Source of the DNA: Caulobacteraceae bacterium UBA5005
GTDB taxonomy: Bacteria > Pseudomonadota > Alphaproteobacteria > Caulobacterales > Caulobacteraceae
Length of the DNA stretch: 28,363 nucleotides
Assembly (NCBI GenBank): GCA_002398405.1
Contig: DGYN01000024.1
Coordinates: 511-28,873 of the forward strand
Direction of reading: 5' to 3'
Shown: positions 13,805-21,934 of the stretch, piece by piece
Layout of the letters: each line of letters opens with the position of its first letter
Position numbering within the stretch: position 1 is the first letter of the stretch
Translations under genes and position numbers: made by a program
The notes under the pieces: model-generated
The model's database searches: none
What the model saw: the letters and a program-made list of their open reading frames with translations, nothing else
Told to the model about the DNA's origin: nothing

Positions 13805-15487
13805 ATGATCGTAGACCGCCGCTTCGTTGTCGGGGCCTCGGGCCTGCTTGTCGCCGCGGCGGGGCCAGCGTTTGGCCAGGCGGCTCCGGTGGTGGAAACC
13901 GCCTCCGGCCGGGTGCGCGGCGCCACCGAGCGCGGCGTCCTGGTGTTCAAAGGCATTCCCTACGGCGCCCCTACTGGCGGCGCGATGCGCTTCCTGCCGC
14001 CGAAAAAGCCCGCCCCCTGGTCCGGGGTGAAAGACGCCCTCGCCTATGGCCCGACCGCGCCCCAGGCCGCCGCAGGCCCGCCGACTCCGCCCGCCACGCC
14101 TGGAACAGGCCCCGCCCCCGTCCGCTACCCCAGCCCGATCAGCGGGGGAGGGACCCCGCCCCCGGCATCCGAGGACTGCCTGGTCCTCAACGTGTGGACC
14201 CCTTCCACCTCGGGCAAACGGCCGGTGATGTTCTGGATGCACGGCGGCGGCTTCGCCAGCGGATCCGGCTCCTCGGCCTGGTACGACGGGGTCAACATCG
14301 CCAGCAAACAGGACGTGGTCATCGTCACGGTGAACCACCGCCTCAATGTGATGGGCTATCTGAACCTCGCCGAATACGGCGCCAAATACGCCGACAGCGC
14401 CTGCGCCGGGATGCTCGACTGCGTGCTCGCCCTGCAATGGGTGCGCGACAATATCGAGCGCTTTGGCGGTGACCCCAGCCGCGTGCTGATCCACGGCGAA
14501 AGCGGCGGCGGCCGCAAGACCTCGATGATGATGAGCTTTGTTCCCGCTCAGGGCCTCTTCCACCGCGCCGTGGTGCAGTCGGGCTCAGCCCTGCGCATGG
14601 ACAGCTTCGAGCTCGCGGCGATGAAGGCGAGGCGCCTGCTCGCCGAACTCAATATCGCGCCGGCCGATGTCGACCGCATCCAGCAGGTCCCCATGGCCCA
14701 GCTGCAGGCCGCGGCCGCCAAGGCCAGCAACGGTCTTGGCCAGTGGCGCCCGGCCGTCGACGGCCGCAACCTGCCGCGCCACCCCTTCGAGCCCGACGCG
14801 CCGTTCATGTCGCGCCACATCCCCATGATGATCGGCACCAACCGCACCGAGGCCTCCGCCTTCATGGGCACGGACGGGCGCATGGACAGTCTCTCCGACG
14901 CCGGCCTGCAGCGCGAACTCCAGGCCATCACCCCGGCCGGCAAGGGGCCGCAGACCTTCGCCATGTACAAGCGCCTTTACCCGGCCAGCACCAATGCCGA
15001 GATCGCCTATATGGCCAGCACCGACCGGGGCTATTTCCTGGATTCGACCATCCAGGCCGAACGCAAGGCGGCCCAAGCCGCGTCCTCTGGCGGCGCCCCG
15101 GCCTATCTCTACAGCTTCTACCGCCACTCCCCGGTGCAGAACGGCCGCTTCTTCGCGCCGCACGCCTCGGAAATCCCCTTCGTCTTTGACACCCTGGCGA
15201 AAGCCGCCAACATCGTCGGGCCCGTTACGCCAGAGGCTCAACGCCTCGCCGACTTGATGAGCGCCACCTGGGCCAACTTCGCCCGCACGGGGGTCCCCCG
15301 CGCGCCCGGCGTCCCGGCCTGGACGCCCTATAACGCCCGCACCCGCCCGACCATGATCTGGGACCACAAGCCGCGGATGGAGAACGATCCGCGTAGCGAG
15401 CAGCGCAAGATGATGCTCAGCTATGGCTCCGAACAGGACGCCGAGAGCGACGCCCCGCCGGGGCCGCCGGCAGGGGTCAGACTGTAG
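13805..15487 (+). CDS. Exported type-B carboxylesterase
   Basis: A 560-residue alpha/beta hydrolase of the carboxylesterase type-B (cholinesterase-like) family that cleaves carboxylic esters. Visible features are the N-terminal 'ASGRVRGA' and 'FKGIPYGAP', the family signature 'EDCLVLNVW' (about 123-131), oxyanion-hole 'HGGG' (146-149), nucleophile Ser233 in 'GESGGG' (usually GESAG), the acid in 'GTNRTEASAF' and a His in 'FFAPHASEIPFVFD'. 'DRRFVVGASGLLVAAAG' at the N-terminus looks like a Tat signal. A Pro-rich insertion spans about 86-121. The ribosome-binding site GGGAGGA precedes ATG 13805. Copy A of the shared motif lies just upstream. It converges with the next gene, stops seven bases apart. 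Confidence 0.88.
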   Translation: MIVDRRFVVGASGLLVAAAGPAFGQAAPVVETASGRVRGATERGVLVFKGIPYGAPTGGAMRFLPPKKPAPWSGVKDALAYGPTAPQAAAGPPTPPATPGTGPAPVRYPSPISGGGTPPPASEDCLVLNVWTPSTSGKRPVMFWMHGGGFASGSGSSAWYDGVNIASKQDVVIVTVNHRLNVMGYLNLAEYGAKYADSACAGMLDCVLALQWVRDNIERFGGDPSRVLIHGESGGGRKTSMMMSFVPAQGLFHRAVVQSGSALRMDSFELAAMKARRLLAELNIAPADVDRIQQVPMAQLQAAAAKASNGLGQWRPAVDGRNLPRHPFEPDAPFMSRHIPMMIGTNRTEASAFMGTDGRMDSLSDAGLQRELQAITPAGKGPQTFAMYKRLYPASTNAEIAYMASTDRGYFLDSTIQAERKAAQAASSGGAPAYLYSFYRHSPVQNGRFFAPHASEIPFVFDTLAKAANIVGPVTPEAQRLADLMSATWANFARTGVPRAPGVPAWTPYNARTRPTMIWDHKPRMENDPRSEQRKMMLSYGSEQDAESDAPPGPPAGVRL

Positions 15488-15494
15488 CGCCTCG

Positions 15495-16466
15495 TCACAT
15501 ATTCTTCCGCTTCACTTCCCAGATCGGGTTCCTGCAAAGCTCGCAGTCGGGCCCGGCGAACACCTTGGCCGCCTGCGCATCGCCCTTCAGGCGCCAATCC
15601 AGCCACTTGACCGCGGTATAGCCGAACCAGCCGCCGCCCGGGTGCTGATAGGTGCCGCCGTGGCCGGAGTTGATGCTGCCGAAGAAGGCCGGGACCGTTG
15701 TCAGCTTGGCGAAGTCGTCCGATCCGTTGGGATAGGCGCTGTCGCTCGGCCCCCCGAGGAAATAGGCCACCGGGGCGTGGAACTTCTTCAGGCTATCCTT
15801 GGTCGCGCCGCTCATGCTGCGGCCGCCCGGTGACGGCGCGGCGGTGACGAAGACGCCGCTGTTCCAGATCACCGCCGTCTTGACCCGGGGGTCCGCCGCC
15901 GCCCAGGTGGCTTGCAGGCCGCCGCAGGACTGGCCCATGACCGCCACCTTGGAGGGATCGAGCTTGCCGGCATAGGGGCTGCCCGCCCTGCCGTTCTCGG
16001 CGATCGCCCAGTCGATGGCCTTGATCAGGTCCTCGTCCTTGGTCTGTCCCGCCGGGACCGATCCGTCGGGCTTGGGATTGGTGGTCCGGCCGCTGGCGTA
16101 GGCCGGCAGCGGCGCGTTCAGGGGCCCAGACGCGATCACCATGTAGCCGTGTGAGGCGATCTGCCGAAGGAAGTTGGAGAACAGCAGCCCCGCGTTGGAG
16201 CAGGCGCCGTTCCCCCAGGCAACGATCGGCAGGCGGTCGTTGGCCCTGACGGCGGCAAGGTTCGCCGGCCGGTAGATCGTGTGGGTCATCAGGCCGGGAT
16301 TGGCCTCGACCGTCACCGCCAGCGGGCCGGGCGCGGTCTCCCTCGGCGGCGGGGCGTTCGGGGGTGGCGTAAGCGAAGAGGACGGCGCGGCTGGCGGCTG
16401 GGCCAGGGCCGCCCCGGCGATCAGCGACACGGCGGCCAGGGCAAGGCCGGTTCGAAAGGTCTTCAT
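15495..16466 (-). CDS. Secreted alpha/beta hydrolase (dienelactone-hydrolase/cutinase-like)
   Basis: A 323-residue precursor with a Sec signal (about 1-22, 'GAALAQ') followed by a Pro-rich linker to about residue 48. The alpha/beta-hydrolase fold has the nucleophile elbow 'GQSCGG' (Ser180), probable acid Asp242 in 'GPSDSAYPNG' and His269 in 'SGHGGTY'. 'MTHTIYRPANL' and 'ASHGYMVIASGP' resemble dienelactone-hydrolase or chlorophyllase/PETase-type secreted enzymes. The C-terminus carries a Cys pair, 'DCELCRNP', which may form a disulfide. ATG 16466 is chosen over the longer frame (to 16601) because GGGGAG precedes it and the signal peptide starts there. Motif copy B is 17 bases upstream. Substrate unknown. 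Confidence 0.8.
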   Translation of the reverse strand: MKTFRTGLALAAVSLIAGAALAQPPAAPSSSLTPPPNAPPPRETAPGPLAVTVEANPGLMTHTIYRPANLAAVRANDRLPIVAWGNGACSNAGLLFSNFLRQIASHGYMVIASGPLNAPLPAYASGRTTNPKPDGSVPAGQTKDEDLIKAIDWAIAENGRAGSPYAGKLDPSKVAVMGQSCGGLQATWAAADPRVKTAVIWNSGVFVTAAPSPGGRSMSGATKDSLKKFHAPVAYFLGGPSDSAYPNGSDDFAKLTTVPAFFGSINSGHGGTYQHPGGGWFGYTAVKWLDWRLKGDAQAAKVFAGPDCELCRNPIWEVKRKNM

Positions 16467-16482
16467 GGAGAGTCTCCCCTTA

Positions 16483-16500
16483 TGTTTGTGAGCCATACAA
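16483..16500 (-). promoter_or_regulatory. Putative operator, copy B of a four-copy motif
   Basis: On the plus strand this reads TGTTTGTGAGCCATACAA, 16 of 18 identical to copy A. It ends 17 bases before the hydrolase start codon and directly borders its ribosome-binding site. A protein bound here would block transcription or initiation (inference). Confidence 0.4.
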
Positions 16501-16539
16501 TCACTAAGGGATGCGGCGTCCAAGCCGTCTTGCGGACAC

Positions 16540-16574
16540 AAAAAATCGCCCGGCGCACAGGAGACGCCGGGCGA
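16540..16574 (-). terminator. Intrinsic terminator of the receptor/CoA-transferase operon
   Basis: Read on the minus strand, a perfect 10-bp stem (TCGCCCGGCG at 16574-16565 with CGCCGGGCGA at 16555-16546) with a nine-base loop is followed immediately by six T residues (16545-16540). This is a classic Rho-independent terminator. It lies about 110 bases after the CoA-transferase stop and before the hydrolase start, so it separates the two minus-strand units. Confidence 0.8.
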
Positions 16575-16586
16575 CAAAGGCGCACA

Positions 16587-16638
16587 GGGAATTTCACGCA
16601 CTTGCCTCAGATATCAGCAAGGGCAGGGGGACTATCCC
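16587..16638 (+). repeat. Possible degenerate copy of the ptsN-side inverted-repeat element
   Basis: GGGAATTTCACGCA (16587-16600) matches the reverse complement of 8492-8505 with one change. GGGGACTATCCC (16627-16638) matches the GGGGACTGTCCC unit with one change. Both parts are in the order found in the reversed element, but with a longer gap, so this may be a decayed insertion. Confidence 0.3.
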
Positions 16639-16643
16639 GCATG

Positions 16644-16666
16644 ATAGTATGTGACGCAAACTGTTT
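16644..16666 (+). promoter_or_regulatory. Putative operator, copy D of a four-copy motif
   Basis: ATAGTAT, TGAC, CAAAC and GTTT occur with single variable bases between them, exactly as in the reverse complement of copy C (20160-20182); 20 of 23 bases agree. The preceding ACTATC (16631-16636) also pairs with GATAGT (16643-16648). It lies between the CoA-transferase stop and its terminator. Confidence 0.4.
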
Positions 16667-16683
16667 CGCGTTATACCACCTAT

Positions 16684-17865
16684 TTAGATAACGCTGTTCC
16701 GTTTGAAATCGGCGATTTCCGTTTCGCTGTAACCGGCGCCGGCCAGCACAGCCTCCGTATCGGCTCCCAGCGCCGGCACGGGTCCGCTCAACGCCGGCCC
16801 GTCCCTATCGGCTTGAAAGCCGGCGTTGATCAGTCTCACGGGCCTGCCGCCCTCCGCCGTGGTCGGCAGCAGCATATCGCGCTCGGCCATGGCCGGGATG
16901 GCCAGGGTCTCATCGGTGGTGCGCACCTTGGCGGCCGGGCACCCGGCCTCCATCAGGCGCCGCTCGAGATCGGCCGCCGAATGGCCCGCCAGGCGGTCAG
17001 CGAGGACGGCCCGCAGCTCGGAGGCGCGGGCGTTGCGGGACCTGACGTCCGAAAAGCGCGGATCGGTGATCAGCTCCGGAGCGCCGATGATCCGGCACAG
17101 GCTCTCGTAGTGATTCTGGAAATTGGCGGAGAGCCACAGCCAGCCGTCGGTGGTGCGGAATGGTCCCACCGTCGGGCGATCGTGGACGATGGGCTGGATG
17201 GCTGAATCGGTATCGCCGGTGATCATCTTACGCACCAGGCCGACGCCCATCAGCACCAGGCTGGAATCGAGCATCGAGACATCCAGCCTCTGCCCCTCGC
17301 CCGACCGCTCGCGCCGCACCAGCGCTGAGAGGATCGACGCATAGGCCAGATAGCCGCTGAAACAGTCGACGGAGAACCCCCGTCCCTGGTCGGGGATGTC
17401 ATCCTCTTCCCCGGTCCACATCATCCCGGCCATGGCCTTGATGGTGTGATCATAGGCCGGCCACGGGGCCATATCCCCCGTCTGGCCGAACCCCGAGATC
17501 GAGCAATAGATCAGTTTCGGATTATCGGCCTTCAGGGTCGCGAACCCCAGGCCCAGGGCCTCGGCCGCGCCGGGGCGCAGGTTTTCGATGACCACGTCCG
17601 CTCCCTTGGCCAGGCGCCGCACGATGGCGATCCCGTCCTTGGATTTCAGATCGATGGTGATCGAGCGCTTGCCGCCGTTGACCGCCACGAAGGACGGCCC
17701 CACCGGCCAATCCTCCGGCCGGCCGAAATCGCGGAAGTCGTCACCCTTGCCGGGCCGCTCGACCTTGATCACCTCCGCGCCCAGGAGCTGGAGCTGATAG
17801 GTGCAGAACGGGCCCGCCAGGGCGTGGGTCAGGTCCAGGACCTTGACGCCGTCCAGCGCTCTCAT
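16684..17865 (-). CDS. CaiB/BaiF-family (class III) CoA-transferase
   Basis: A 393-residue family III acyl-CoA transferase of the formyl-CoA transferase/CaiB type, which moves CoA between carboxylic acids through an aspartyl-CoA thioester in the cytoplasm. Signature elements are 'VKVLDLTHALAGPFCTYQLQLLGAEVIKVE' across 7-36, 'NGGKRSITIDLK', 'ADVVIENLRPGA' and 'YCSISGFGQTG'. Asp167 in 'FSVDCFSGYLAYASIL' is placed like the catalytic Asp169 of Frc. The length is normal. AAGAGG lies about eight bases before the ATG. It sits 53 bases downstream of the TonB-dependent receptor on the same strand and ahead of an intrinsic terminator, so the two form an operon. It probably activates a carboxylate released from the imported substrate. 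Confidence 0.88.
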   Translation of the reverse strand: MRALDGVKVLDLTHALAGPFCTYQLQLLGAEVIKVERPGKGDDFRDFGRPEDWPVGPSFVAVNGGKRSITIDLKSKDGIAIVRRLAKGADVVIENLRPGAAEALGLGFATLKADNPKLIYCSISGFGQTGDMAPWPAYDHTIKAMAGMMWTGEEDDIPDQGRGFSVDCFSGYLAYASILSALVRRERSGEGQRLDVSMLDSSLVLMGVGLVRKMITGDTDSAIQPIVHDRPTVGPFRTTDGWLWLSANFQNHYESLCRIIGAPELITDPRFSDVRSRNARASELRAVLADRLAGHSAADLERRLMEAGCPAAKVRTTDETLAIPAMAERDMLLPTTAEGGRPVRLINAGFQADRDGPALSGPVPALGADTEAVLAGAGYSETEIADFKRNSVI

Positions 17866-17918
17866 CGATGCCGCCTCTTAATTGACGGCGACGAGCATGG
17901 CCGGACGGCGCCGGATCA

Positions 17919-20045
17919 TCAATCGGCCCTGACCACAAATCGCACGCCCACCAGCCGGCGGGCGCCATAGATGATGCCGCCGTTGGTCGACGAGGCGTTC
18001 TGAACCTGGCTCGCGATATAGGTCTCGTCCGAGAGGTTGTTGGCGAACACCTCCGCCCGCCAGGCGCCGCCGCTGTTGTAGGAGATCCGGGCGTCCCAGA
18101 TCGTCCTGTCCGGCACCAGGGTGACCGCGCTGCGGAAGATCGAGGCGTATTGCTCCGACAGGTGCGATACCTGCAGGCGCGGCGTGATGGTCCCGCCGAA
18201 GGCCTCGAAGTCCCGCTCGATCCCGGCGTTGAAGGTCCACTCCGGCGAGAAGGGCAGGCCGCTGCCCACCGGCACCGTCTGCAGGACGCTGGGGGTCAGG
18301 GTGTTGTTGAGGATCGAGGCGACCGAGTCCGTTTCCGCCTGCAGATAGGCGACCCCGGCGTTGAGCCTTACCGGGCCCAGCAGGGCTTCGGCTTCCAGTT
18401 CGGCGCCGTGCGACTTGGACTCCGGCACGTTGGCCGTGGTCGGCAGGCGCGCCGGCGTCAGGCTGGAAAGCTGCAGGTTGGAGTACTGCGAGGCGAAGGC
18501 GGCCCCATTGAGGCGCAGCCGCCCGTCGTAAAGGGTGGTCTTGAAACCCACTTCCTCGACGACGTTCTCCTCCGGTTTGAAGGGGGCGTCGCCCGCCACC
18601 AGGTTCACGCCGCCGGCCTTATAGCCCTTGGCCACGGAGCCGTAGAACATGGTCACATCGTTGAAGTGCCAGTTCACCGCCGCGCGGCCGGTGGTGACGC
18701 TGGAGCGCGCCACGCCGGTGGGCGCGGGAGCGGCGATCCGCTCATAGATCTGGGTGTCCTTGGAATAGCGGGCGCCCAGGACGAGCTCGACCGTTGGGGT
18801 GATCTCCCAGTTCGCCTGGCCGAACGCCGACCGCGACAGGTTATGGGCCTTGGTCCTCGTGGTGCTGGTGGGCGCGGTGTCCGGGTTCACGCGGCTGTTG
18901 CCATAGGTGAACAGGACCAGCGGGACGGTCTCAGTCAGATAGAACCCGCCGGCCACCCACTGGAACGGCCCCTCGCCCGTCGAGATTAGGTCGACTTCGC
19001 TGATCAGGGTGTTGAAAATGGTCTGGGTGTAGCCCAGCCGCCCGCGGGCGGCGCCCGCCGCCGTGACCGGGGCGGTGTTGGTGCGGTCGCCGTCGCCGAT
19101 GTCGCGGTTCAGGCCGTACTGGTAGTTCACATCGGCCCGCACCTGGATGCCGTCCGTCAGGTCGAAGCGGCTCTCCACTTCCGAGCGGTAGCCGTCCTGG
19201 AAGAAGTAGCTGATGGCGTCTTCCTGGATGATGAAGGGGTCGGTCGAGACCGTATCGCCGCGCCGCTTCACGGCGTTGTAGTCGTTGTTGTTGAGATACT
19301 TCTCGTAGCGGATGTTGGTCGTCCACCGCTCCAACGGCTGGACCAGCAGGTCGGCGCGCCAGGCGTTCATATTGACGTTGCCGGGCTGGCTGGGGCTGCC
19401 GACGTTGACCGTGAAGCTGTCGCGCTTGTCGCGGATGCCCGCGATGCGCACCGCGGCCCAACTGGTCAGCGGAATATTGGCCGCCGCCACCGCGCGGACG
19501 CCGTTGTAGTCGGTCACGGTGCCGTCCACATAGCCGTTGAATTCGCCGATCACCGGCTTGGGCGTGGTCACATAGATGGCGCCCCCGGTCGAGTTCTGGC
19601 CGGTGAGCGTGCCCTGCGGGCCGCGCAGGATCTGAACCGACTCCAGGTCATAGAACGACTGCGAAATGGTCTGTTCGTGCGGGATCAGGCCGCCGTTCAG
19701 ATAGAAGGCGACGCCCGGCGTCGAGGTCGGCGCCGACTGGGCGATGCCGATGCCGCGGATGTTGACGAAGGTCGAACGGTTATAGGTGTTGATGGCCAGT
19801 GAGGGGGCCACGCGCTGCAGATCGCCGATCTGGGTGACGCCCCGCTCGATCAGCTCTTCGCCGCTGATCACCGTCGCGGCGATCGAGACTTCCTGCAGGT
19901 TCTGCACCCGGCGCTCGGCGGTGACCACCAGCTCCGGCAGCGACGTCTGGTCGTCCTGAGCAAAGGCCGGCGCGGCGATCCCCGCGACACTGATAGCCGA
20001 GCAGAGCAGCAACGCCCGGCGGGCGCGCTTCAGATTCCGTTCCAT
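17919..20045 (-). CDS. TonB-dependent outer-membrane receptor
   Basis: A 708-residue precursor of a 22-strand outer-membrane transporter energised by TonB/ExbBD. It has a signal peptide (1-29, ending 'AAPAFA'), a TonB-box-like 'PELVVTAERR' and a plug domain (about 40-160) with 'NIRGIG' and 'ILRGPQGTLTGQNSTGGAI'. The beta-barrel ends 'RRLVGVRFVVRAD'. The last residue is not the usual aromatic, because four residues follow the Phe; this is slightly odd but within family variation. It is of the iron-complex/organic-substrate type common in Caulobacterales. ATG 20045 is used because GGGGAAGGG precedes it and the signal starts there. Followed by a CoA-transferase and preceded by motif copy C; the substrate is unknown. 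Confidence 0.9.
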   Translation of the reverse strand: MERNLKRARRALLLCSAISVAGIAAPAFAQDDQTSLPELVVTAERRVQNLQEVSIAATVISGEELIERGVTQIGDLQRVAPSLAINTYNRSTFVNIRGIGIAQSAPTSTPGVAFYLNGGLIPHEQTISQSFYDLESVQILRGPQGTLTGQNSTGGAIYVTTPKPVIGEFNGYVDGTVTDYNGVRAVAAANIPLTSWAAVRIAGIRDKRDSFTVNVGSPSQPGNVNMNAWRADLLVQPLERWTTNIRYEKYLNNNDYNAVKRRGDTVSTDPFIIQEDAISYFFQDGYRSEVESRFDLTDGIQVRADVNYQYGLNRDIGDGDRTNTAPVTAAGAARGRLGYTQTIFNTLISEVDLISTGEGPFQWVAGGFYLTETVPLVLFTYGNSRVNPDTAPTSTTRTKAHNLSRSAFGQANWEITPTVELVLGARYSKDTQIYERIAAPAPTGVARSSVTTGRAAVNWHFNDVTMFYGSVAKGYKAGGVNLVAGDAPFKPEENVVEEVGFKTTLYDGRLRLNGAAFASQYSNLQLSSLTPARLPTTANVPESKSHGAELEAEALLGPVRLNAGVAYLQAETDSVASILNNTLTPSVLQTVPVGSGLPFSPEWTFNAGIERDFEAFGGTITPRLQVSHLSEQYASIFRSAVTLVPDRTIWDARISYNSGGAWRAEVFANNLSDETYIASQVQNASSTNGGIIYGARRLVGVRFVVRAD

Positions 20046-20146
20046 AGACCCTTCCCCTTTTGCCGTCCGTCCCGCCCGCGTTGATCGCGGGGCGTGCGAA
20101 ATCGATCGTCCGGTATTGTCGCCGGCCGGCAGAGCTTCACCACACT

Positions 20147-20175
20147 TTTCAGGCAAAGCAAACTGTTTGTGTCAA
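20147..20175 (-). promoter_or_regulatory. Possible receptor promoter overlapping motif copy C
   Basis: On the minus strand TTGACA (20175-20170) is followed after 17 bases by CTGAAA (20152-20147), a weak -10. The spacer contains the perfect palindrome CAAAC-A-GTTTG, so a regulator bound at copy C would occlude RNA polymerase. Confidence 0.3.
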
Positions 20176-20182
20176 ATACTAT
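20160..20182 (-). promoter_or_regulatory. Putative operator, copy C of a four-copy motif
   Basis: This 23-base site is 20 of 23 identical to copy D in opposite orientation and shares the GTTTGT...ATAC core with copies A and B. It lies in the 260-base divergent region between the receptor gene and the di-heme cytochrome gene, where one bound regulator could act on both. Confidence 0.45.
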
Positions 20183-20305
20183 TAGCTATTGCCTATTAGC
20201 CACACCCTTGGCTTAATCTCCTTGCGCCCGCATGGCTTTAGCGGCGGAGACGGGCGCGGCGGCGATGCCACAATGCCGACCGACAAGAGCCGCGGGAGGA
20301 TGCCT

Positions 20306-21934
20306 ATGCGTAGCGACGCTCACCGCCGTTCCTGGCCCTTCGCGGCCGGCGCGGCCAGCCTCATGGCCCTTTCCCTGGCCGTGGCGGCCAGCGCCCAGTC
20401 TCAGGCGGAAAAGGGTCCCGGCGCCATCGGCGATGTCTCCGGTCAGACCCCCGCCCAGGCCAACCAGGCCCAGCGCGCCCCGACCCCCGCTTCTCCGAAC
20501 ATCACCCCCGGCTTCACCTACGACTGGTGGGAGCCGGGCGATGGCCAAACCCTGGGCGCTGAAGCCGCCTATCCCAACCCTCACGGCCAGGTCGGTCTTC
20601 TGAACGCCTCGGGGCCGATCAACACCAAGGGCCACGCCTTTTTCGAGCCCACCGGCACCAACGGCCGGGCCTGCGTCTCCTGCCACCAGCCCTCCAATGG
20701 CATGAGCCTGTCAGTCGATTCGGTGCGCGACCGCTGGCGGGCCACCGGCGGCAAGGATCCGATCTTCGCCGCGGTCGACGGCGCAAATTGTCCCAATCTT
20801 CCGCAGGGATCGGCCGCCTCGCACTCCCTGCTGCTGAACCACGGCCTGTTCCGCGTCTTCGTCCCCTGGCCGCCGAAGAACGCCGACGGCACGGCCATGA
20901 ACCCGGAGTTCACCCTTGAGGTGGTTTCCGATCCCACCGGCTGCAATCTCGATGCGACCTACGGCCTGAAGAGCTCCAACCCGCACGTTTCGGTCTACCG
21001 GCGCCCCCGCGTGGTCGCCAACATGAAGTACGTCGTCAACGGCGGCAGCCCCTTCAACATCAAGGACGGCAGCCCGATGGACCGCGATCCGGAGACGGGC
21101 CGCTTCGTCAACATGAACATCATGGCCGACGCCCGCGAGCCGACGCCCAAGACCCAGGCCGTCAACGCCCACCTGACCCACCTCCAGGGCAAGGCCAAGC
21201 TCTCCGACGCCCAGCTGAAACAGATCATCGATTTCGAAAACCAGCTCTACGTCGCCCAAAGCCTGCACCAGAAAGCCGGTAATCTGGTGGAGCCCGGCGG
21301 CCCCAGCGGCCTTGGCCCCAAGGCGATGCACGCGGGAACCCCCGGCCTTGGCGATAACTTCGAGACCCCGGTGTTCGGCTACTTCGACCAGTGGGCCAAG
21401 CCCAAGGCGGGCGACCCGCAGTCCGAATTCCGCGCCTCGGTCGCCCGCGGCATGGAGGTCTATTTCACCAGGCCCTTCTACATCCGCGACGTCACCCACC
21501 TGAATACCGTGGGCCTGGGCAATCCCATCAAGCGCACCTGCGCCACCTGCCACAACGCGCGCCTGACCGGCATGGACTTCGCGCCGGGCTGGATGGACCT
21601 TGGCACCGGCAACCAGCCCTGGGCCGACACCCTGGAGGCCACCAAGGAGCTGCCGCTGTTCAAGCTCACCTGCAAGGCGGGCAAGGCTCACCCGTTCCTC
21701 GGCCGCGTCATCTACAGCCGTGATCCCGGGCGGGCCCTGATCAGCGGCCGCTGCTCCGACATCGGCGCCATCACCATGCAGCAGTTCCGGGGCCTCGCGG
21801 CCCGGGCGCCCTACTTCTCCAACGGCTCGGCCAAGGACCTCAAGGAGCTGGTCGACTTCTACGACAAGCGGTTCGAAGCCAAATACACCGACCTGGAAAA
21901 GCAGGACCTCATCAACTTTCTGAGCGTGCTCTGA
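20306..21934 (+). CDS. Exported di-heme cytochrome, MauG/cytochrome-c-peroxidase-like
   Basis: A 542-residue precursor with a Sec signal (about 1-31, 'SLAVAASAQ') and two haem-c sites, 'CVSCH' (123-127) and 'CATCH' (412-416). The C-terminal 'RAPYFSNGSAKDLKELVDFYDKRF' followed by 'LINFLSVL' is typical of the di-heme peroxidase/MauG superfamily, which performs peroxide reduction or oxidative chemistry in the periplasm. It is longer than classic CcpA (about 330 residues), with nearly 290 residues between the haem motifs. Additional Cys (162, 213 and near the C-terminus) may form disulfides. ATG 20306 is chosen because GGGAGGA lies five bases upstream. The stop overlaps the next start (ATGA), so the downstream protein is a likely partner. 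Confidence 0.8.
   Translation: MRSDAHRRSWPFAAGAASLMALSLAVAASAQSQAEKGPGAIGDVSGQTPAQANQAQRAPTPASPNITPGFTYDWWEPGDGQTLGAEAAYPNPHGQVGLLNASGPINTKGHAFFEPTGTNGRACVSCHQPSNGMSLSVDSVRDRWRATGGKDPIFAAVDGANCPNLPQGSAASHSLLLNHGLFRVFVPWPPKNADGTAMNPEFTLEVVSDPTGCNLDATYGLKSSNPHVSVYRRPRVVANMKYVVNGGSPFNIKDGSPMDRDPETGRFVNMNIMADAREPTPKTQAVNAHLTHLQGKAKLSDAQLKQIIDFENQLYVAQSLHQKAGNLVEPGGPSGLGPKAMHAGTPGLGDNFETPVFGYFDQWAKPKAGDPQSEFRASVARGMEVYFTRPFYIRDVTHLNTVGLGNPIKRTCATCHNARLTGMDFAPGWMDLGTGNQPWADTLEATKELPLFKLTCKAGKAHPFLGRVIYSRDPGRALISGRCSDIGAITMQQFRGLAARAPYFSNGSAKDLKELVDFYDKRFEAKYTDLEKQDLINFLSVL

Noticed and set aside
17919..17960. Possible frameshift at the receptor C-terminus, since the last residue is not aromatic
   Set aside because: A Phe lies four residues before the end, the barrel pattern continues to it, and no alternative frame gives a better ending.
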